Shown: positions 26,490-35,781, counted from the stretch's first letter. The stretch is 64,000 bases of DNA from Pseudanabaena yagii GIHE-NHR1 (GCF_012863495.1 NZ_JAAVJL010000001.1:3467501-3531500), one strand, 5' to 3'. A program made the numbers and translations. Notes: a model not told the origin generated them from the sequence alone.

Positions 26490-27593
26490 ATGGGCAACCA
26501 ACCAGTAGTTTTAGTTATAGATGATGAACCAGCAAATTTTGATGTAATTGAAATTTTGCTGTTTAAAGAAGGATACGAGCTTTACTATAAAGACAACGGT
26601 GCAGAAGCACTCGACAGTATTTTAGAAATCAAACCCGACATTATTTTGCTAGATGTCATGATGCCTGATATGGACGGGATTGAAGTATGTCAGCATCTTA
26701 AAAAAAATCCAAAATTTCAGCATATTCCGATCATTATCGTCACAGCCCTATCGGATAAAGAAGACCTTGCCCGTTGTCTCGATGCTGGAGCCGATGATTT
26801 TATCAGCAAGCCCATTAACAGCATGGAACTACGCGCCCGCGTGCGATCAATGTTAAGGATCAAAAGCCAATACGATCGCATTCAAGACACCATGCACTTG
26901 CGCGAAGAAATGGTGCAAACCATAGTGCATGATCTTCGTAATCCCTTAATTGGGATCATGCTGGGATGTGACTCCCTCAAGTCGTTAGACATGCCTGATC
27001 GCGCCCAAAAAAGACTCGATCAAATTGGCAAAACCATTGAGCAAATGCGCCTCCTCATTGATGATATTTTGACGATTGGACGGATCGAATCGAAGAAACT
27101 TTTTCTCAATCTCAGCAAGGTCGATATCATCGCAATGGCAAAATCAGTAATTGATGATTTTGAACCATTGACCTTAAGTAAGCAAATCACCGTTTTAGGT
27201 AAATTCCCTCAGGAACCAGCTTATATTTCCGCCGATAAGAATTTAATTCGTCGAGTATTAGATAATTTGATGGATAATGCGATCAAATTTTCTCCTCAGC
27301 AAAGTTTTATTATTCTGCAAATCGATTGTTTACCGAAAAATCCTGATCGTCCAGATCTAATTAAAATCCAAGTAATTGATAGTGGCATTGGTATTAGCCC
27401 AGAGCAAAAACAAGTTATTTTTGAAAAGTATGAAGTGGGTAATATTGTGACGGGAGTCGCTCAAATTGGGCTAGGACTTTCATTTTGTAAAATGACTGTG
27501 GAAGCACATCAGGGAGAGATTTCAGCAACTAACAATCAATCCAAAGGTGCAACATTTACAATTTTGCTTAACCGTGCAGAACCTGATGAATAG
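26490..27593 (+). CDS. REC-domain sensor histidine kinase
   Basis: An N-terminal receiver domain (VLVIDDEPANF, phospho-acceptor in IILLDVMMPD about residue 57, and AGADDFISKPI) is joined to a HisKA domain (H-box IVHDLRNPLIGI, about 147). A HATPase domain follows with DNLMDNAIKFSP (N-box), IDSGIGISPEQ (G1) and GLGLSFCKM (G2). This receiver-first layout without a sensor domain is common in cyanobacteria and suggests a cytoplasmic relay protein. The ATG at 26490 was chosen over the in-frame TTG at 26475, and no strong ribosome binding site is seen for either. A similar kinase gene lies downstream. Confidence 0.88.
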   Translation: MGNQPVVLVIDDEPANFDVIEILLFKEGYELYYKDNGAEALDSILEIKPDIILLDVMMPDMDGIEVCQHLKKNPKFQHIPIIIVTALSDKEDLARCLDAGADDFISKPINSMELRARVRSMLRIKSQYDRIQDTMHLREEMVQTIVHDLRNPLIGIMLGCDSLKSLDMPDRAQKRLDQIGKTIEQMRLLIDDILTIGRIESKKLFLNLSKVDIIAMAKSVIDDFEPLTLSKQITVLGKFPQEPAYISADKNLIRRVLDNLMDNAIKFSPQQSFIILQIDCLPKNPDRPDLIKIQVIDSGIGISPEQKQVIFEKYEVGNIVTGVAQIGLGLSFCKMTVEAHQGEISATNNQSKGATFTILLNRAEPDE

Positions 27594-27833
27594 ATTAATA
27601 ATTAAAATCTGTTGAGATTATGTTAGGACTTACGCATCGAGTGGATATATAGCGGGCGAAGCCCGCTATATATCCACTCAAAACCCAGTAAATTCGTTAG
27701 CATTGCGTAAGTCCTATATGTGTCTCTAGGTGCTTACTCTCTTAAATTATTTAGAATTACAATAACAGTACTTTTCGAGGCTGATTGATCGCTGTATCTG
27801 GGTAACATAAGTATAAAAATAGTTGCAAAATTT
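27594..27833. other. Intergenic region with family-F repeat
   Basis: It holds the element at 27624-27716 and nothing else recognisable. The last ~100 bp are AT-rich and may hold the promoter of the next kinase gene. Confidence 0.5.
27624..27716. repeat. MITE-like element, family F
   Basis: Outer inverted ends TAGGACTTACGCA ... TGCGTAAGTCCTA enclose a perfect stem GAGTGGATATATAGCGGGC-gaa-GCCCGCTATATATCCACTC at 27639-27679. A related but damaged copy spans about 29101-29230; it shares CTCAAAACTTAGTAAATTACT and the right end TTGCGTAAGTTCTA. Confidence 0.7.
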
Positions 27834-28916
27834 ATGGCACGAATATTAGTCATCGAAGATGAAGACTTAATTCGAGATTCTCTTGAAGATTTACTCTTAG
27901 TTGAAGGTTTTGAAGTGATTACCGCCGAAAATGGGGAAAAAGGCGTATATCTAGCAAGTCAAAAACAACCTGACTTAATTTTATGTGATGTCATGATGCC
28001 CATACTCAATGGCTATGAAGTTCTAGAGCAGGTGCGTCAAGATAAGGAGCTTAGTACAGTTCCCTTTTTGTTTTTGACCTCTATGGTAGATCGCCATAGC
28101 AATCGTAAGGGTATGTCACTGGGAGCTGATGATTATCTCGAAAAGCCTTGCACAAAGGATGAATTGCTAGCGGCGATCGCTGTTCGTTTGGGGAAACAAA
28201 AAGTGATCGAGGAACGCATTGAGGAAAAGATGAATGCCTTGCGTAGCAGCATTACGTTATCTTTACCCCATGAGTTACAGACTCCACTTTCAGGAATTAT
28301 GGGACTATCCGAACTCCTGATGATGCAAAGTGAAGAAGTCACTGCCTCGGAGGTTTATGAATATGCTAACGGTATTCATCGTTCTGCCGAGCGTCTCTAT
28401 CGTCTGATCCAAAACTATTTGCTCTATAGCAAGTTATTGCTGTTGCGATCGCAAGGTCAGCCCAGATTCACTGCTCAGTATCCCTGCAATAGTTTTGTCG
28501 TCTTTAGCAATATTGGCGATCGCAAGGCTAGAGAATATGAGCGCCTAGAGGATTTGGAGCTAGACATTACTGAAGTTGATTTAAGAATGTCATCCGAAGA
28601 TTTAATTAAAATTGCCGATGAATTAATTGACAATGCGTTTAAATATTCCTCCCAAGGCACTAAGGTCTGCTTAAGCAGTTATGTCACTGATGCACATTGG
28701 GTATTGACAATCAAAGATCATGGACGGGGGATGACAAAAGCGCAAATTGCGAATATTGGTGCATATATCCAGTTTGAACGCCGATTTTACGAACAACAGG
28801 GGATGGGATTAGGTTTGGTCTTAGCGAAAACTTTAGTAGAGTTTTATGGCGGTAATATCAATATTCACAGCGAAGAAGCCTTAGGAACCAGCATCTGCAT
28901 TGCCATACCTCTTTAA
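27834..28916 (+). CDS. REC-domain sensor histidine kinase
   Basis: A receiver domain (ILVIEDEDLIRDSLED, Asp in LILCDVMMPI about residue 52, LGADDYLEKPC) is followed by a HisKA-like helix with H-box LPHELQTPLSGIMG (about 146). A HATPase domain with ELIDNAFKYSSQGT, IKDHGRGMT and QGMGLGLVLAKTLVEFYGG completes it. The layout is the same as the kinase just upstream, but the H-box and linker differ, so they are paralogues. It may form a phosphorelay with an unlinked response regulator; the signal is unknown. Confidence 0.88.
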   Translation: MARILVIEDEDLIRDSLEDLLLVEGFEVITAENGEKGVYLASQKQPDLILCDVMMPILNGYEVLEQVRQDKELSTVPFLFLTSMVDRHSNRKGMSLGADDYLEKPCTKDELLAAIAVRLGKQKVIEERIEEKMNALRSSITLSLPHELQTPLSGIMGLSELLMMQSEEVTASEVYEYANGIHRSAERLYRLIQNYLLYSKLLLLRSQGQPRFTAQYPCNSFVVFSNIGDRKAREYERLEDLELDITEVDLRMSSEDLIKIADELIDNAFKYSSQGTKVCLSSYVTDAHWVLTIKDHGRGMTKAQIANIGAYIQFERRFYEQQGMGLGLVLAKTLVEFYGGNINIHSEEALGTSICIAIPL

Positions 28917-28930
28917 AATGGCGTTAATAT

Positions 28931-29065
28931 ACCTGACGCACCCCCTCATCCCCCAACCCCTTCTCCCGCAGGAGAAGGGGAGTAAGATATTTTTCTTGTT
29001 TTCCTCTCCTGCGGGAGAGGGGCTAGGCGATGCACTGAGCCTGTCGAAGTGGGTGAGGGCAAAGA
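28931..29065. repeat. Long inverted repeat with CTCCCGCAGGAG stems
   Basis: Outer arms CACCCCCTCATCCC and GGGTGAGGG enclose two stems, CCCCTTCTCCCGCAGGAGAAGGGG and CCTCTCCTGCGGGAGAGGGG. This element type is widespread in cyanobacteria and other bacteria as a dispersed non-coding repeat. Confidence 0.7.
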
Positions 29066-29225
29066 GTTCTTTGGTGTGTCAAGTATATGAATACCTTTAA
29101 AATACGATGGTGAGGGCTTCGCCTGTGCCACATACACTCAAAACTTAGTAAATTACTCATGCTAAATAGGTAAGAATAGGCGGCACGAAGTGTCGTCCAT
29201 TCTTACCACAATATTGCGTAAGTTC

Positions 29226-29331
29226 TACAGCGCTTTGCTCTCAAAACCAAACCAAGATATTTTCTAAAAAGCTTGCGAAGCAAGCTTTTTAGAAAATATC
29301 TTGTGGTTCGTTTGATCGAAAATTGCTGTAA
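29226..29331. repeat. MITE-like element, family B copy 1
   Basis: Ends TACAGCGCTTTGCTCTCAAA ... TTTGATCGAAAATTGCTGTA surround a long perfect stem AAGATATTTTCTAAAAAGCTTGC-gaa-GCAAGC... Near-identical copies lie at 44607-44713 (inverted) and 47945-48050. Confidence 0.85.
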
Positions 29332-29340
29332 GGCTCTTGC

Positions 29341-29443
29341 GGATAAAAAATGTCCCACCAAAGTTGTCTAGCTTCGACTGCGCTCAGCTAACGTTGGCTG
29401 AGCGTAGTCGAAGCCATAGATACTTTAACTAATAGCAAGTCCC
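29341..29443. repeat. MITE-like element, family C copy 2 (inverted)
   Basis: Central stem GCTTCGACTGCGCTCAGC / GCTGAGCGTAGTCGAAGC with flank AAAATGTCCCACCAAAGTTG and end GCAAGTCCC, the reverse of the copy at 24467-24575. It follows family-B copy 1 with 9 bp between them. Confidence 0.75.
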
Positions 29444-29537
29444 TTAAGGTTAAAAGTAAGAGATTGGAGTCGCATCGTGACTCCAATCTCTTGACTGATA
29501 TGATCTACGTTAGATCCATATAGTCAGAAATAGCAAA

Positions 29538-30734
29538 ATGTCGGTTGTCCCATCCCATCGCAAGGCAAAGGGTCTCGCAGATGTCCAGCGTCGCCCCGCC
29601 AAAGAATTGTGCAGTGAATGTGGTCTCTGTGATACCTATTACATTCATTACGTCAAAGAGGCTTGCGCGTTTATCACTCAGCATATTGATGAACTAGAGA
29701 CGCAATCCCATGGGCGATCGCGTGATCTCGATAATGAAAAAGAGCTTTATTTCGGTGTGCATCAAGAAATGATCGCTGCACGTAAAACTGAACCGATCGA
29801 AGGGGCGCAATGGACAGGCATTGTGTCTACTTTGGCGATCGAGATGCTCGAAAAAGGTTTAGTCGAAGGCGTGGTCTGTGTGCAGTCTAGTGCTAGCGAT
29901 CGCTTTAAGCCCCAGCCTGTGATTGCCCGTACCCGTGAAGAAATTTTGGCGGCGCGGGTCAATAAACCGACGCTTTCGCCCAATCTCTCGGTGTTAGAGC
30001 AGATCGAGCATTCAGGGATCAAGAGGCTTTTAGCGATCGGTGTCGGCTGCCAAATCCAAGCCCTGAGAACGGTCGAGAAAGAATTAGGCTTAGAAAAGCT
30101 CTATGTACTAGGGACACCCTGCACCGATAACGTCACGCGAGAAGGATTACAGAAATTTCTGGATACCACTAGCCGATCGCCTGAAACCGTAGTGCATTAT
30201 GAATTCATGCAGGACTTTAATGTGCATTTCAAACATTCCGACGGTTCGACGGAGTTAGTGCCATTTTTTGGGTTAAATACTAAGGAACTCAAGGATGTAT
30301 TTGCCCCATCCTGCATGACTTGCTTTGACTACACCAATGCCCTCGCGGATATTGTCGTTGGCTATATGGGTGCAACCTTTGGCTGGCAATGGATCGTAGT
30401 GCGAAATGAGACTGGCAAAGAGATGCTGGAGTTAATCAAGGATCAATTACAAACTCAGCCAGTCATCTCTAATGGCGATCGCCGCGCCGCAGTGCAGCAA
30501 GGCATCTCGGCATACGATCAAGCCGTAACTTTGCCAATTTGGTTAGCTTGGCTCATTAGTTTTGTCGTGAATAAGATTGGTCCTAAGGGTTTGGAATATG
30601 GACGTTTTTCCATCGATTCCCACTTTGTCCGCAATTATCTCTACGTGCGCCGCAACTATCCCAAAAAGCTAGAAGCCCACGTCCCCGAATTTGCCAAGCG
30701 AATTATTGCTCAGTACCAGTTACCAAAAGTATAA
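29538..30734 (+). CDS. bciB: 3,8-divinyl (proto)chlorophyllide a 8-vinyl reductase, ferredoxin type
   Basis: The 398-aa FrhB-family Fe-S flavoprotein has N-terminal Cys motif CSECGLC (residues ~23-29), AIGVGCQIQALR, LGTPCTDNVTREG and the C-terminal APSCMTCFDYTNALADIVVGYMG. Length and motifs match BciB, which reduces the 8-vinyl group of divinyl chlorophyllide with ferredoxin during chlorophyll synthesis (known from Synechocystis slr1923). It is transcribed alone and ends at a clear terminator. Confidence 0.9.
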   Translation: MSVVPSHRKAKGLADVQRRPAKELCSECGLCDTYYIHYVKEACAFITQHIDELETQSHGRSRDLDNEKELYFGVHQEMIAARKTEPIEGAQWTGIVSTLAIEMLEKGLVEGVVCVQSSASDRFKPQPVIARTREEILAARVNKPTLSPNLSVLEQIEHSGIKRLLAIGVGCQIQALRTVEKELGLEKLYVLGTPCTDNVTREGLQKFLDTTSRSPETVVHYEFMQDFNVHFKHSDGSTELVPFFGLNTKELKDVFAPSCMTCFDYTNALADIVVGYMGATFGWQWIVVRNETGKEMLELIKDQLQTQPVISNGDRRAAVQQGISAYDQAVTLPIWLAWLISFVVNKIGPKGLEYGRFSIDSHFVRNYLYVRRNYPKKLEAHVPEFAKRIIAQYQLPKV

Positions 30735-30762
30735 AAAAGCGGCGCATTGCGCCGCTTTTTTA
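30732..30762 (+). terminator. Rho-independent terminator after bciB
   Basis: GC-rich stem AAGCGGCGC-att-GCGCCGCTT followed by TTTTTA, directly behind the stop codon. Confidence 0.9.
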
Positions 30763-30924
30763 TAGCACCTAACAATCTGTTAGGTATTAGGCATTTTCAA
30801 AATTCAAAAATCCCTAACAGCCTGCAAGGTGACGATCGCTCTTTAAGCACCTAATCTAAGTACATCGAAACAAACAAGTTATTCATGACTTAATTAAAAA
30901 GCTTGATTAGTTCAGGGCAAAACT

Positions 30925-31761
30925 ATGACTACCGCAGCACTCACTATCGAATCCGACATTCCCACTCAGTCGAGCATCACCACGCATAAGGTACGTGAGT
31001 TTTCGGCGGCAGACAAAACCACAACCCTCGAATTACTCAAGCAATATCGCAAAGCACCATCAGCATACCTACGCGATCGCATCGTGCGCTTAAATATTGG
31101 TCTCGTCAAAAAAGAAGTACATTTTTGGGCAGATCGTCACTCGGAGCTATATGACGATTTATTACAAGTGGGGGCATTAGGTTTAATCGGCGCAGTTGAT
31201 CGCTTTGAACTCAATCGCGGTTATGCTTTTAGCTCCTTTGCCGTTCGCTACATTCGCGGTGAAATTCAACATTATCTACGTGACAAAAGCTCCTCAGTTC
31301 GCATCCCTCGCCGTTGGCTAGACTTGCAACAGCAATCAATACGTGTGATGCAAAAGTTACGCAATACCTTACAAAGAGAACCTTCTGCACAGGAAGTTGC
31401 TAATGCACTAGGAATCACATTGATTGAATGGCAAGAAGCAAAACTTGCTTGTCAAAATCGCGCTCCTTTAAGTCTTGATGCTCCTATCCGTTCCGAAGAA
31501 GAAGATGCAGCTTCCATTGGCGATCTTGTCGCTGATCCTAAGAGCAATTTGCAATCGCAACAGGATGAGAAATTCCGTTTACATCAAGCTCTATCACTTT
31601 TAGAGCAACGTACTAGAGAGATTGTCGAGTTTGTCTTTATCGAAGATATGCCTCAAAGGGATGTGGCAAAGATGTTGGGGGTAAGTGCTGTCACAATTTC
31701 CCGTCAACTCAAAAAAGGCTTATCAACTTTACGCTGTGTATTAGAAGCTGAAGCTTGCTAA
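30925..31761 (+). CDS. sigF: Group 3 RNA polymerase sigma factor, SigF type
   Basis: The 278-aa protein has sigma region 2 (LLQVGALGLIGAVDRFE, with SFAVRYIRGEIQHYLRD), region 3 (EPSAQEVANALGIT) and region 4 (helix-turn-helix DVAKMLGVSAVTISRQLKKG, about 243-262). It lacks region 1.1, as expected for group 3. It belongs to the SigF/SigB-like class that in Synechocystis drives motility and stress genes. No anti-sigma gene is adjacent. The exact letter assignment is by overall resemblance. Confidence 0.82.
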   Translation: MTTAALTIESDIPTQSSITTHKVREFSAADKTTTLELLKQYRKAPSAYLRDRIVRLNIGLVKKEVHFWADRHSELYDDLLQVGALGLIGAVDRFELNRGYAFSSFAVRYIRGEIQHYLRDKSSSVRIPRRWLDLQQQSIRVMQKLRNTLQREPSAQEVANALGITLIEWQEAKLACQNRAPLSLDAPIRSEEEDAASIGDLVADPKSNLQSQQDEKFRLHQALSLLEQRTREIVEFVFIEDMPQRDVAKMLGVSAVTISRQLKKGLSTLRCVLEAEAC

Positions 31762-31794
31762 AAGAGAAGGGGCGCTTTGCGCCCCTTCTCTTTT
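31760..31794. terminator. Bidirectional terminator between sigF and the phosphohexomutase gene
   Basis: Stem AAAAGAGAAGGGGCGC-ttt-GCGCCCCTTCTCTTTT. It overlaps the stop codons of both convergent genes. Confidence 0.88.
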
Positions 31795-33271
31795 AGTTGA
31801 ATTGTTCTGCCCAATTGGAAATCCAATTGAGGGTTTTATGCACGAGTTCGGGAGTTTCGGCTTCGCAATAGAGACGCAGCAAAGGCTCAGTACCACTAAA
31901 GCGCACTAATAGCCAACTGCCATCTTCTAAACGGAACTTAAAGCCATCGGGAGCCTGAGCATCGATTACTTTTCGTCCTGCAATTTCTGTTAAAGAGAAC
32001 TGTTGAAGCGTAGCCACTAACTTCTCACGGGCTGCCATCCCTGAAAGCTTCTTATCGATGCGATCGTAATGGGAGAAGAAATTCGTTTGCTTTTGCAAGT
32101 CGCTATACAAAACGCTCAAATCTTTGCCTGATTGGGCGATCGCTTCCAATACATATAGAGCCGAAAGCAAGGCATCACGTTCTGGAATGTGATTGCCATA
32201 GCCAACGCCGCCAGATTCTTCGCCACCTAATAGACAAGGGACTCCCGACAGCATTCTCTCAGCAATATATTTGTAGCCAACAGGAGTTTCGTAAACAGGC
32301 AAATCAAAGAGAGCCGCGACTTTAGGCATCAAATCGGAACCGCTAATGGTTTTAATCAATTCGCCTTTAAAGCCACGATTTTTGGCGAGATGTTCTAAGA
32401 GAATCGGAATCAGAATTTGCGAACTCAAGAAATTTCCTTCGCTATCAGTCGCCGCAATGCGATCGGCATCACCATCAAAGACAAAACCTACCAAAGTTTT
32501 TTCAGGTTGCTCATAATGATAGGTTTTAACCTGACGGAAGAGATCGGCGATATATTTTGGTAATGGCTCAGGTGCGCCACCACCAAAGAGGGGGTCACTA
32601 TCACTATTGATTTCAATCAAATTAGTTTGGACATCGGCTGGCAATTCTAAAATTCTTGCTAAACCACTTGCGGCGGCTCCATGCATCACGTCTGCAAATA
32701 CCGTCAACTTTCCCAGCGAAATCGCCTCTTTAATCGCCTCAATATTTACCTTTTCACGCAAGGCTTGGCAATAACTTTCCCATGCATCAAAAGTCTCAAT
32801 TTTGCCCTTCTGAGGAGTTTCATAAACAAAGTCGCCACGTTCCAAAATTTCTTCAACCTTTGCCGTGATATCTGGCGAAACCGATCCACCAAATGCACCT
32901 TTGATTTTTAATCCTGAATAATTCGCTGGATTATGACTGGCGGTAATGACTAAAGCTCCTAAAGCCTTGCGATCATAAGCTGCCCAACTAAAAGCAGGAG
33001 TAGGCGCAAAATCATCGGCAAGAAGTACGTCAAATCCGATCGCAGCTACGACCTCGGCAGTACGTTTGGCAAAAGTATCAGACATGAATCGGCGATCGTA
33101 CCCAACAATGATCGTATTGCTGCCTGATTCACCAAAGGTTTCACGCAAAATATGGGCGGCGATCGGGGCAACTGCTGCTAAGCGATCGAAGGTAAAGTCA
33201 TCAGCAATGATACCTCTCCAACCGTCAGTGCCAAAGCGTATGGGGGGATACAATGGGAATTTGCCTTGCAT
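31793..33271 (-). CDS. Phosphoglucomutase/phosphomannomutase family protein
   Basis: The 492-aa alpha-D-phosphohexomutase has IRFGTDGWRGIIADDF at the N-terminus and the catalytic phospho-Ser loop VITASHNPANYSGLK (~112-126). The metal-binding loop DGDADRIA (~267-274), the sugar-specificity loop GGEESGG and the C-terminal phosphate loop RFSGTEPLLRLYCE complete it. It interconverts hexose 1- and 6-phosphates, most likely glucose, in cytosolic glycogen or polysaccharide metabolism. Substrate preference cannot be told from sequence alone. It shares a terminator with sigF. Confidence 0.9.
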   Translation of the reverse strand: MQGKFPLYPPIRFGTDGWRGIIADDFTFDRLAAVAPIAAHILRETFGESGSNTIIVGYDRRFMSDTFAKRTAEVVAAIGFDVLLADDFAPTPAFSWAAYDRKALGALVITASHNPANYSGLKIKGAFGGSVSPDITAKVEEILERGDFVYETPQKGKIETFDAWESYCQALREKVNIEAIKEAISLGKLTVFADVMHGAAASGLARILELPADVQTNLIEINSDSDPLFGGGAPEPLPKYIADLFRQVKTYHYEQPEKTLVGFVFDGDADRIAATDSEGNFLSSQILIPILLEHLAKNRGFKGELIKTISGSDLMPKVAALFDLPVYETPVGYKYIAERMLSGVPCLLGGEESGGVGYGNHIPERDALLSALYVLEAIAQSGKDLSVLYSDLQKQTNFFSHYDRIDKKLSGMAAREKLVATLQQFSLTEIAGRKVIDAQAPDGFKFRLEDGSWLLVRFSGTEPLLRLYCEAETPELVHKTLNWISNWAEQFN

Positions 33272-33334
33272 AAGCCTTTTAAAATTTCTTCTAGCTAAAG
33301 TTTATCGTGAATTCCCATTAAGAACCCAGAATTT

Positions 33335-33425
33335 ATGGCAATCCTAAATGTTTTGTAGAAGTGCACCCCAAAGGGGTGCGCTTCTACAAAAAACAAAAAT
33401 CTACAAATGATTTAGGACTGCTATA
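33335..33425. repeat. MITE-like element, family A copy 1 (inverted)
   Basis: Ends TATGGCAATCCTAAAT ... TTTAGGACTGCTATA enclose the stem TTGTAGAAGTGCACCCC-aaa-GGGGTGCGCTTCTACAA. It also has internal CAAAAATCTACAAATGA, shared with the copies at 47758, 60070 and 62163. Confidence 0.85.
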
Positions 33426-33492
33426 AGAAAAAAGAGAGTAAAATTGTAGCTTGCCAAATTGATGAACAAGCTGACGGCGCTGTGCGATCTGT

Positions 33493-35004
33493 ATGCAATC
33501 TGACTATTTAGAACGAATCCTCAAAGCTCGCGTGTATGATGTCGCGCAAGAATCTCCCTTAGAATATGCTCCCAATTTATCAGCAAGGTTAAATAATCGT
33601 CTGTTGCTAAAAAGAGAAGATATGCAATCAGTATTCTCTTTTAAATTGCGTGGTGCTTATAACAAGATGGCACAATTACCGCCCGATTTATTGGCTAATG
33701 GAGTGATTGCCGCTTCCGCAGGAAATCATGCACAGGGAGTTGCCCTCAGCGCTCGCGAACTTGGCACTAAAGCAATTATTGTCATGCCTGTGACTACACC
33801 ACTAGTAAAAGTGAATGCGGTAAAAATGCGGGGTGGGGAAGTAGTCTTGCATGGTGATACCTACGATGATGCCTATGCCCATGCCCGTCAACTAGAAGCA
33901 GAAAAGCATTTAACCTTTATCCATCCCTTTGATGATCCTGATGTCATTGCAGGACAGGGAACGATTGGGATGGAGATTTTGCGCCAATGTCAGAAGCCAA
34001 TTCATGCAATTTTTGTAGCGATCGGTGGTGGTGGCTTAATTTCAGGGGTGGCAGCCTATGTCAAACGCTTACGCCCTGAAATTAAAATTATTGGGGTAGA
34101 ACCGAAAGATTCTGATGCGATGTCCCGATCGCTAGAGGCAGGACATCGAGTTCGCCTCGATCAAGTAGGACTATTCGCCGATGGTGTGGCAGTGCGTGAA
34201 GTTGGGCAAGAAACCTTTCGCCTTTGTCAGCAATATGTTGATGAGATTTTATTAGTCGATACGGATAACACCTGTGCTGCGATTAAGGATGTTTTTGAAG
34301 ATACACGCTCGATTTTAGAACCTGCTGGCGCTTTAGCGATCGCTGGTGCAAAGGCTTATGTCGAACGTGAAGGAATCGAGGGGCAAACTCTCGTAGCGAT
34401 CGCCTGTGGTGCAAACATGAACTTCGATCGTTTACGCTTTGTTGCGGAACGGGCGGAACTTGGTGAGCATCGAGAAGCCATTTTTGCGGTGACAATTCCT
34501 GAACAGGCAGGCAGCTTACGAAAGTTCTGTGGACTTTTAGGTAAGCGCAACTTAACCGAGTTTAGTTATCGCATCGCCGATCAAGAAATTGCCCATATTT
34601 TCACAGGTATTCAAATTGTCAATCGCGCTGATGCTGCCAATCTAGCTAAGAATTTTGCGGAAAATGGATTTACGGCAATTGAAATTACAGATGATGAATT
34701 AACGAAACTGCATTTGCGGCATATGGTCGGAGGGCGATCGCCTCTTGCCCATAATGAACTACTCTATCGCTTTGAGTTTCCTGAGCGTCCGGGAGCCTTA
34801 ATGAAGTTTGTCGGCTCGATGAGTCCTCATTGGAATATTAGCTTGTTCCATTATCGAAATAATGGCGCTGACTACGGCAGAATCGTTGTGGGTGTGCAGG
34901 TTCCCCCTACAGAAATGCAAGAATGGCAAGCATTTCTCGATACCCTTGGCTATCGCTATTGGGATGAAAGCCAAAATCCTGTCTATAAGCTATTTTTAGG
35001 CTGA
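33493..35004 (+). CDS. ilvA: Threonine ammonia-lyase, biosynthetic
   Basis: The 503-aa PLP enzyme deaminates threonine to 2-oxobutanoate, the first step to isoleucine. PLP-Lys motif SVFSFKLRGAYNKM (Lys about residue 51), ASAGNHAQGVALSA, Gly-rich phosphate loop AIGGGGLISGVAA and VAIACGANMNFDR are present. Two C-terminal ACT-like regulatory domains (from about 325: IFAVTIPEQAGSLRKFCGLL, and from about 420: YRFEFPERPGALMKF) are the binding sites for feedback by isoleucine and valine. Length is normal for the biosynthetic form. It is followed by a terminator that also opens the FKBP array. Confidence 0.95.
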   Translation: MQSDYLERILKARVYDVAQESPLEYAPNLSARLNNRLLLKREDMQSVFSFKLRGAYNKMAQLPPDLLANGVIAASAGNHAQGVALSARELGTKAIIVMPVTTPLVKVNAVKMRGGEVVLHGDTYDDAYAHARQLEAEKHLTFIHPFDDPDVIAGQGTIGMEILRQCQKPIHAIFVAIGGGGLISGVAAYVKRLRPEIKIIGVEPKDSDAMSRSLEAGHRVRLDQVGLFADGVAVREVGQETFRLCQQYVDEILLVDTDNTCAAIKDVFEDTRSILEPAGALAIAGAKAYVEREGIEGQTLVAIACGANMNFDRLRFVAERAELGEHREAIFAVTIPEQAGSLRKFCGLLGKRNLTEFSYRIADQEIAHIFTGIQIVNRADAANLAKNFAENGFTAIEITDDELTKLHLRHMVGGRSPLAHNELLYRFEFPERPGALMKFVGSMSPHWNISLFHYRNNGADYGRIVVGVQVPPTEMQEWQAFLDTLGYRYWDESQNPVYKLFLG

Positions 35005-35009
35005 GTTTC

Positions 35010-35047
35010 ATAAAAAAAGCACCACCTAAAGGTGGTGCTTTTTTTAT
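35010..35047. terminator. Terminator AGCACCACC type, copy 1
   Basis: Stem AAAAAAAGCACCACC-taaa-GGTGGTGCTTTTTTT between ilvA and the FKBP fragment. The same stem recurs at 36309-36345, 37519-37556 and 38719-38756, each time behind an FKBP 3' end. It belongs to the duplicated unit and acts on both strands. Confidence 0.88.
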
Positions 35048-35328
35048 TATGAAATACGCAATAGTTCCACATCAAAAATCAAGGTGGCATTAGGAGGAAT
35101 AACTCCACCTGCTCCACGAGCGCCATAACCAAGGTCTGGAGGAATAATCAAGGTACGGCGATCGCCAACGCGCATATCTGCCAAACCTTCATCCCAGCCC
35201 TTAATTACCTGACCAACGCCAAGCTTGAAGGAAAAAGGACTATTGCGATCGCGAGAACTATCGAACTTAGTTCCATCTTCGAGCGTACCTGTGTAATGTA
35301 CAACTTTGCGCCGTGCGAGGCATGGCAT
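35047..35328 (-). pseudogene. Truncated FKBP 3' fragment, copy 1
   Basis: The frame encodes the PPIase core from [17 protein letters not shown] to FDVELLRIS, nearly identical to the intact protein encoded at 38754-39296. It lacks the membrane anchor and linker. In front of VVHYTG the text changes abruptly to MPCLARRK, which is unrelated to the intact gene. An open frame of 93 codons remains, so a small soluble FKBP domain could be made, but no ribosome binding site is seen. It is most likely a by-product of tandem duplication. Confidence 0.8.
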
Positions 35329-35781
35329 AAATAGCTATAAAAAAGAGAGAAATTTTTACGGTTCTAATCTAGTAGAAGAGCATTTTCAATCTTACATTCT
35401 GCTGATAGAGGAAGAAAAAATAATAAAGTGGCGAATTTTTAAGGTAAGTAATGCCCAACAAAAAGTATTAGAAATTAAAGATTGCAAAAGTAAAAACCTT
35501 ATACTAAAATTCCCATAGGAATAGGATGGTAAAAAATAGCATTTAATAATTTTAGTAATCCGAAGGAGCACCTTTTTAACTTTGTTGGAAAGATAATTTC
35601 GTATGACTAATCAGCGATTTTATAGATATGTAGAGATGAAAATTTTTAATTTCTTATATCTATTACATCTGTTTATCTATTATCTCTATTTATAAGTACT
35701 GTCCTTTTTAAAGAACATACCCTAATTGTATGTCTTCTCATCAAGAATTTAGATCATTTTCAATACATTTATGAGGTATTT
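35329..35781. other. AT-rich upstream region of small gene 1
   Basis: No reliable gene was found. The ~440-bp segment is repeated before each of the three small genes (also about 36621-37085 and 37830-38288) with very few changes. It probably carries the promoter; TATTTATGAGGT supplies the ribosome binding site right before each start. The high conservation of this non-coding part contrasts with the variable ORFs. Confidence 0.6.

Noticed and set aside
35306-35518. Plus-strand ORF of 70 codons starting TTG in array unit 1
   Set aside because: Not preserved in units 2 and 3, has no ribosome binding site and runs antisense into the FKBP fragment.
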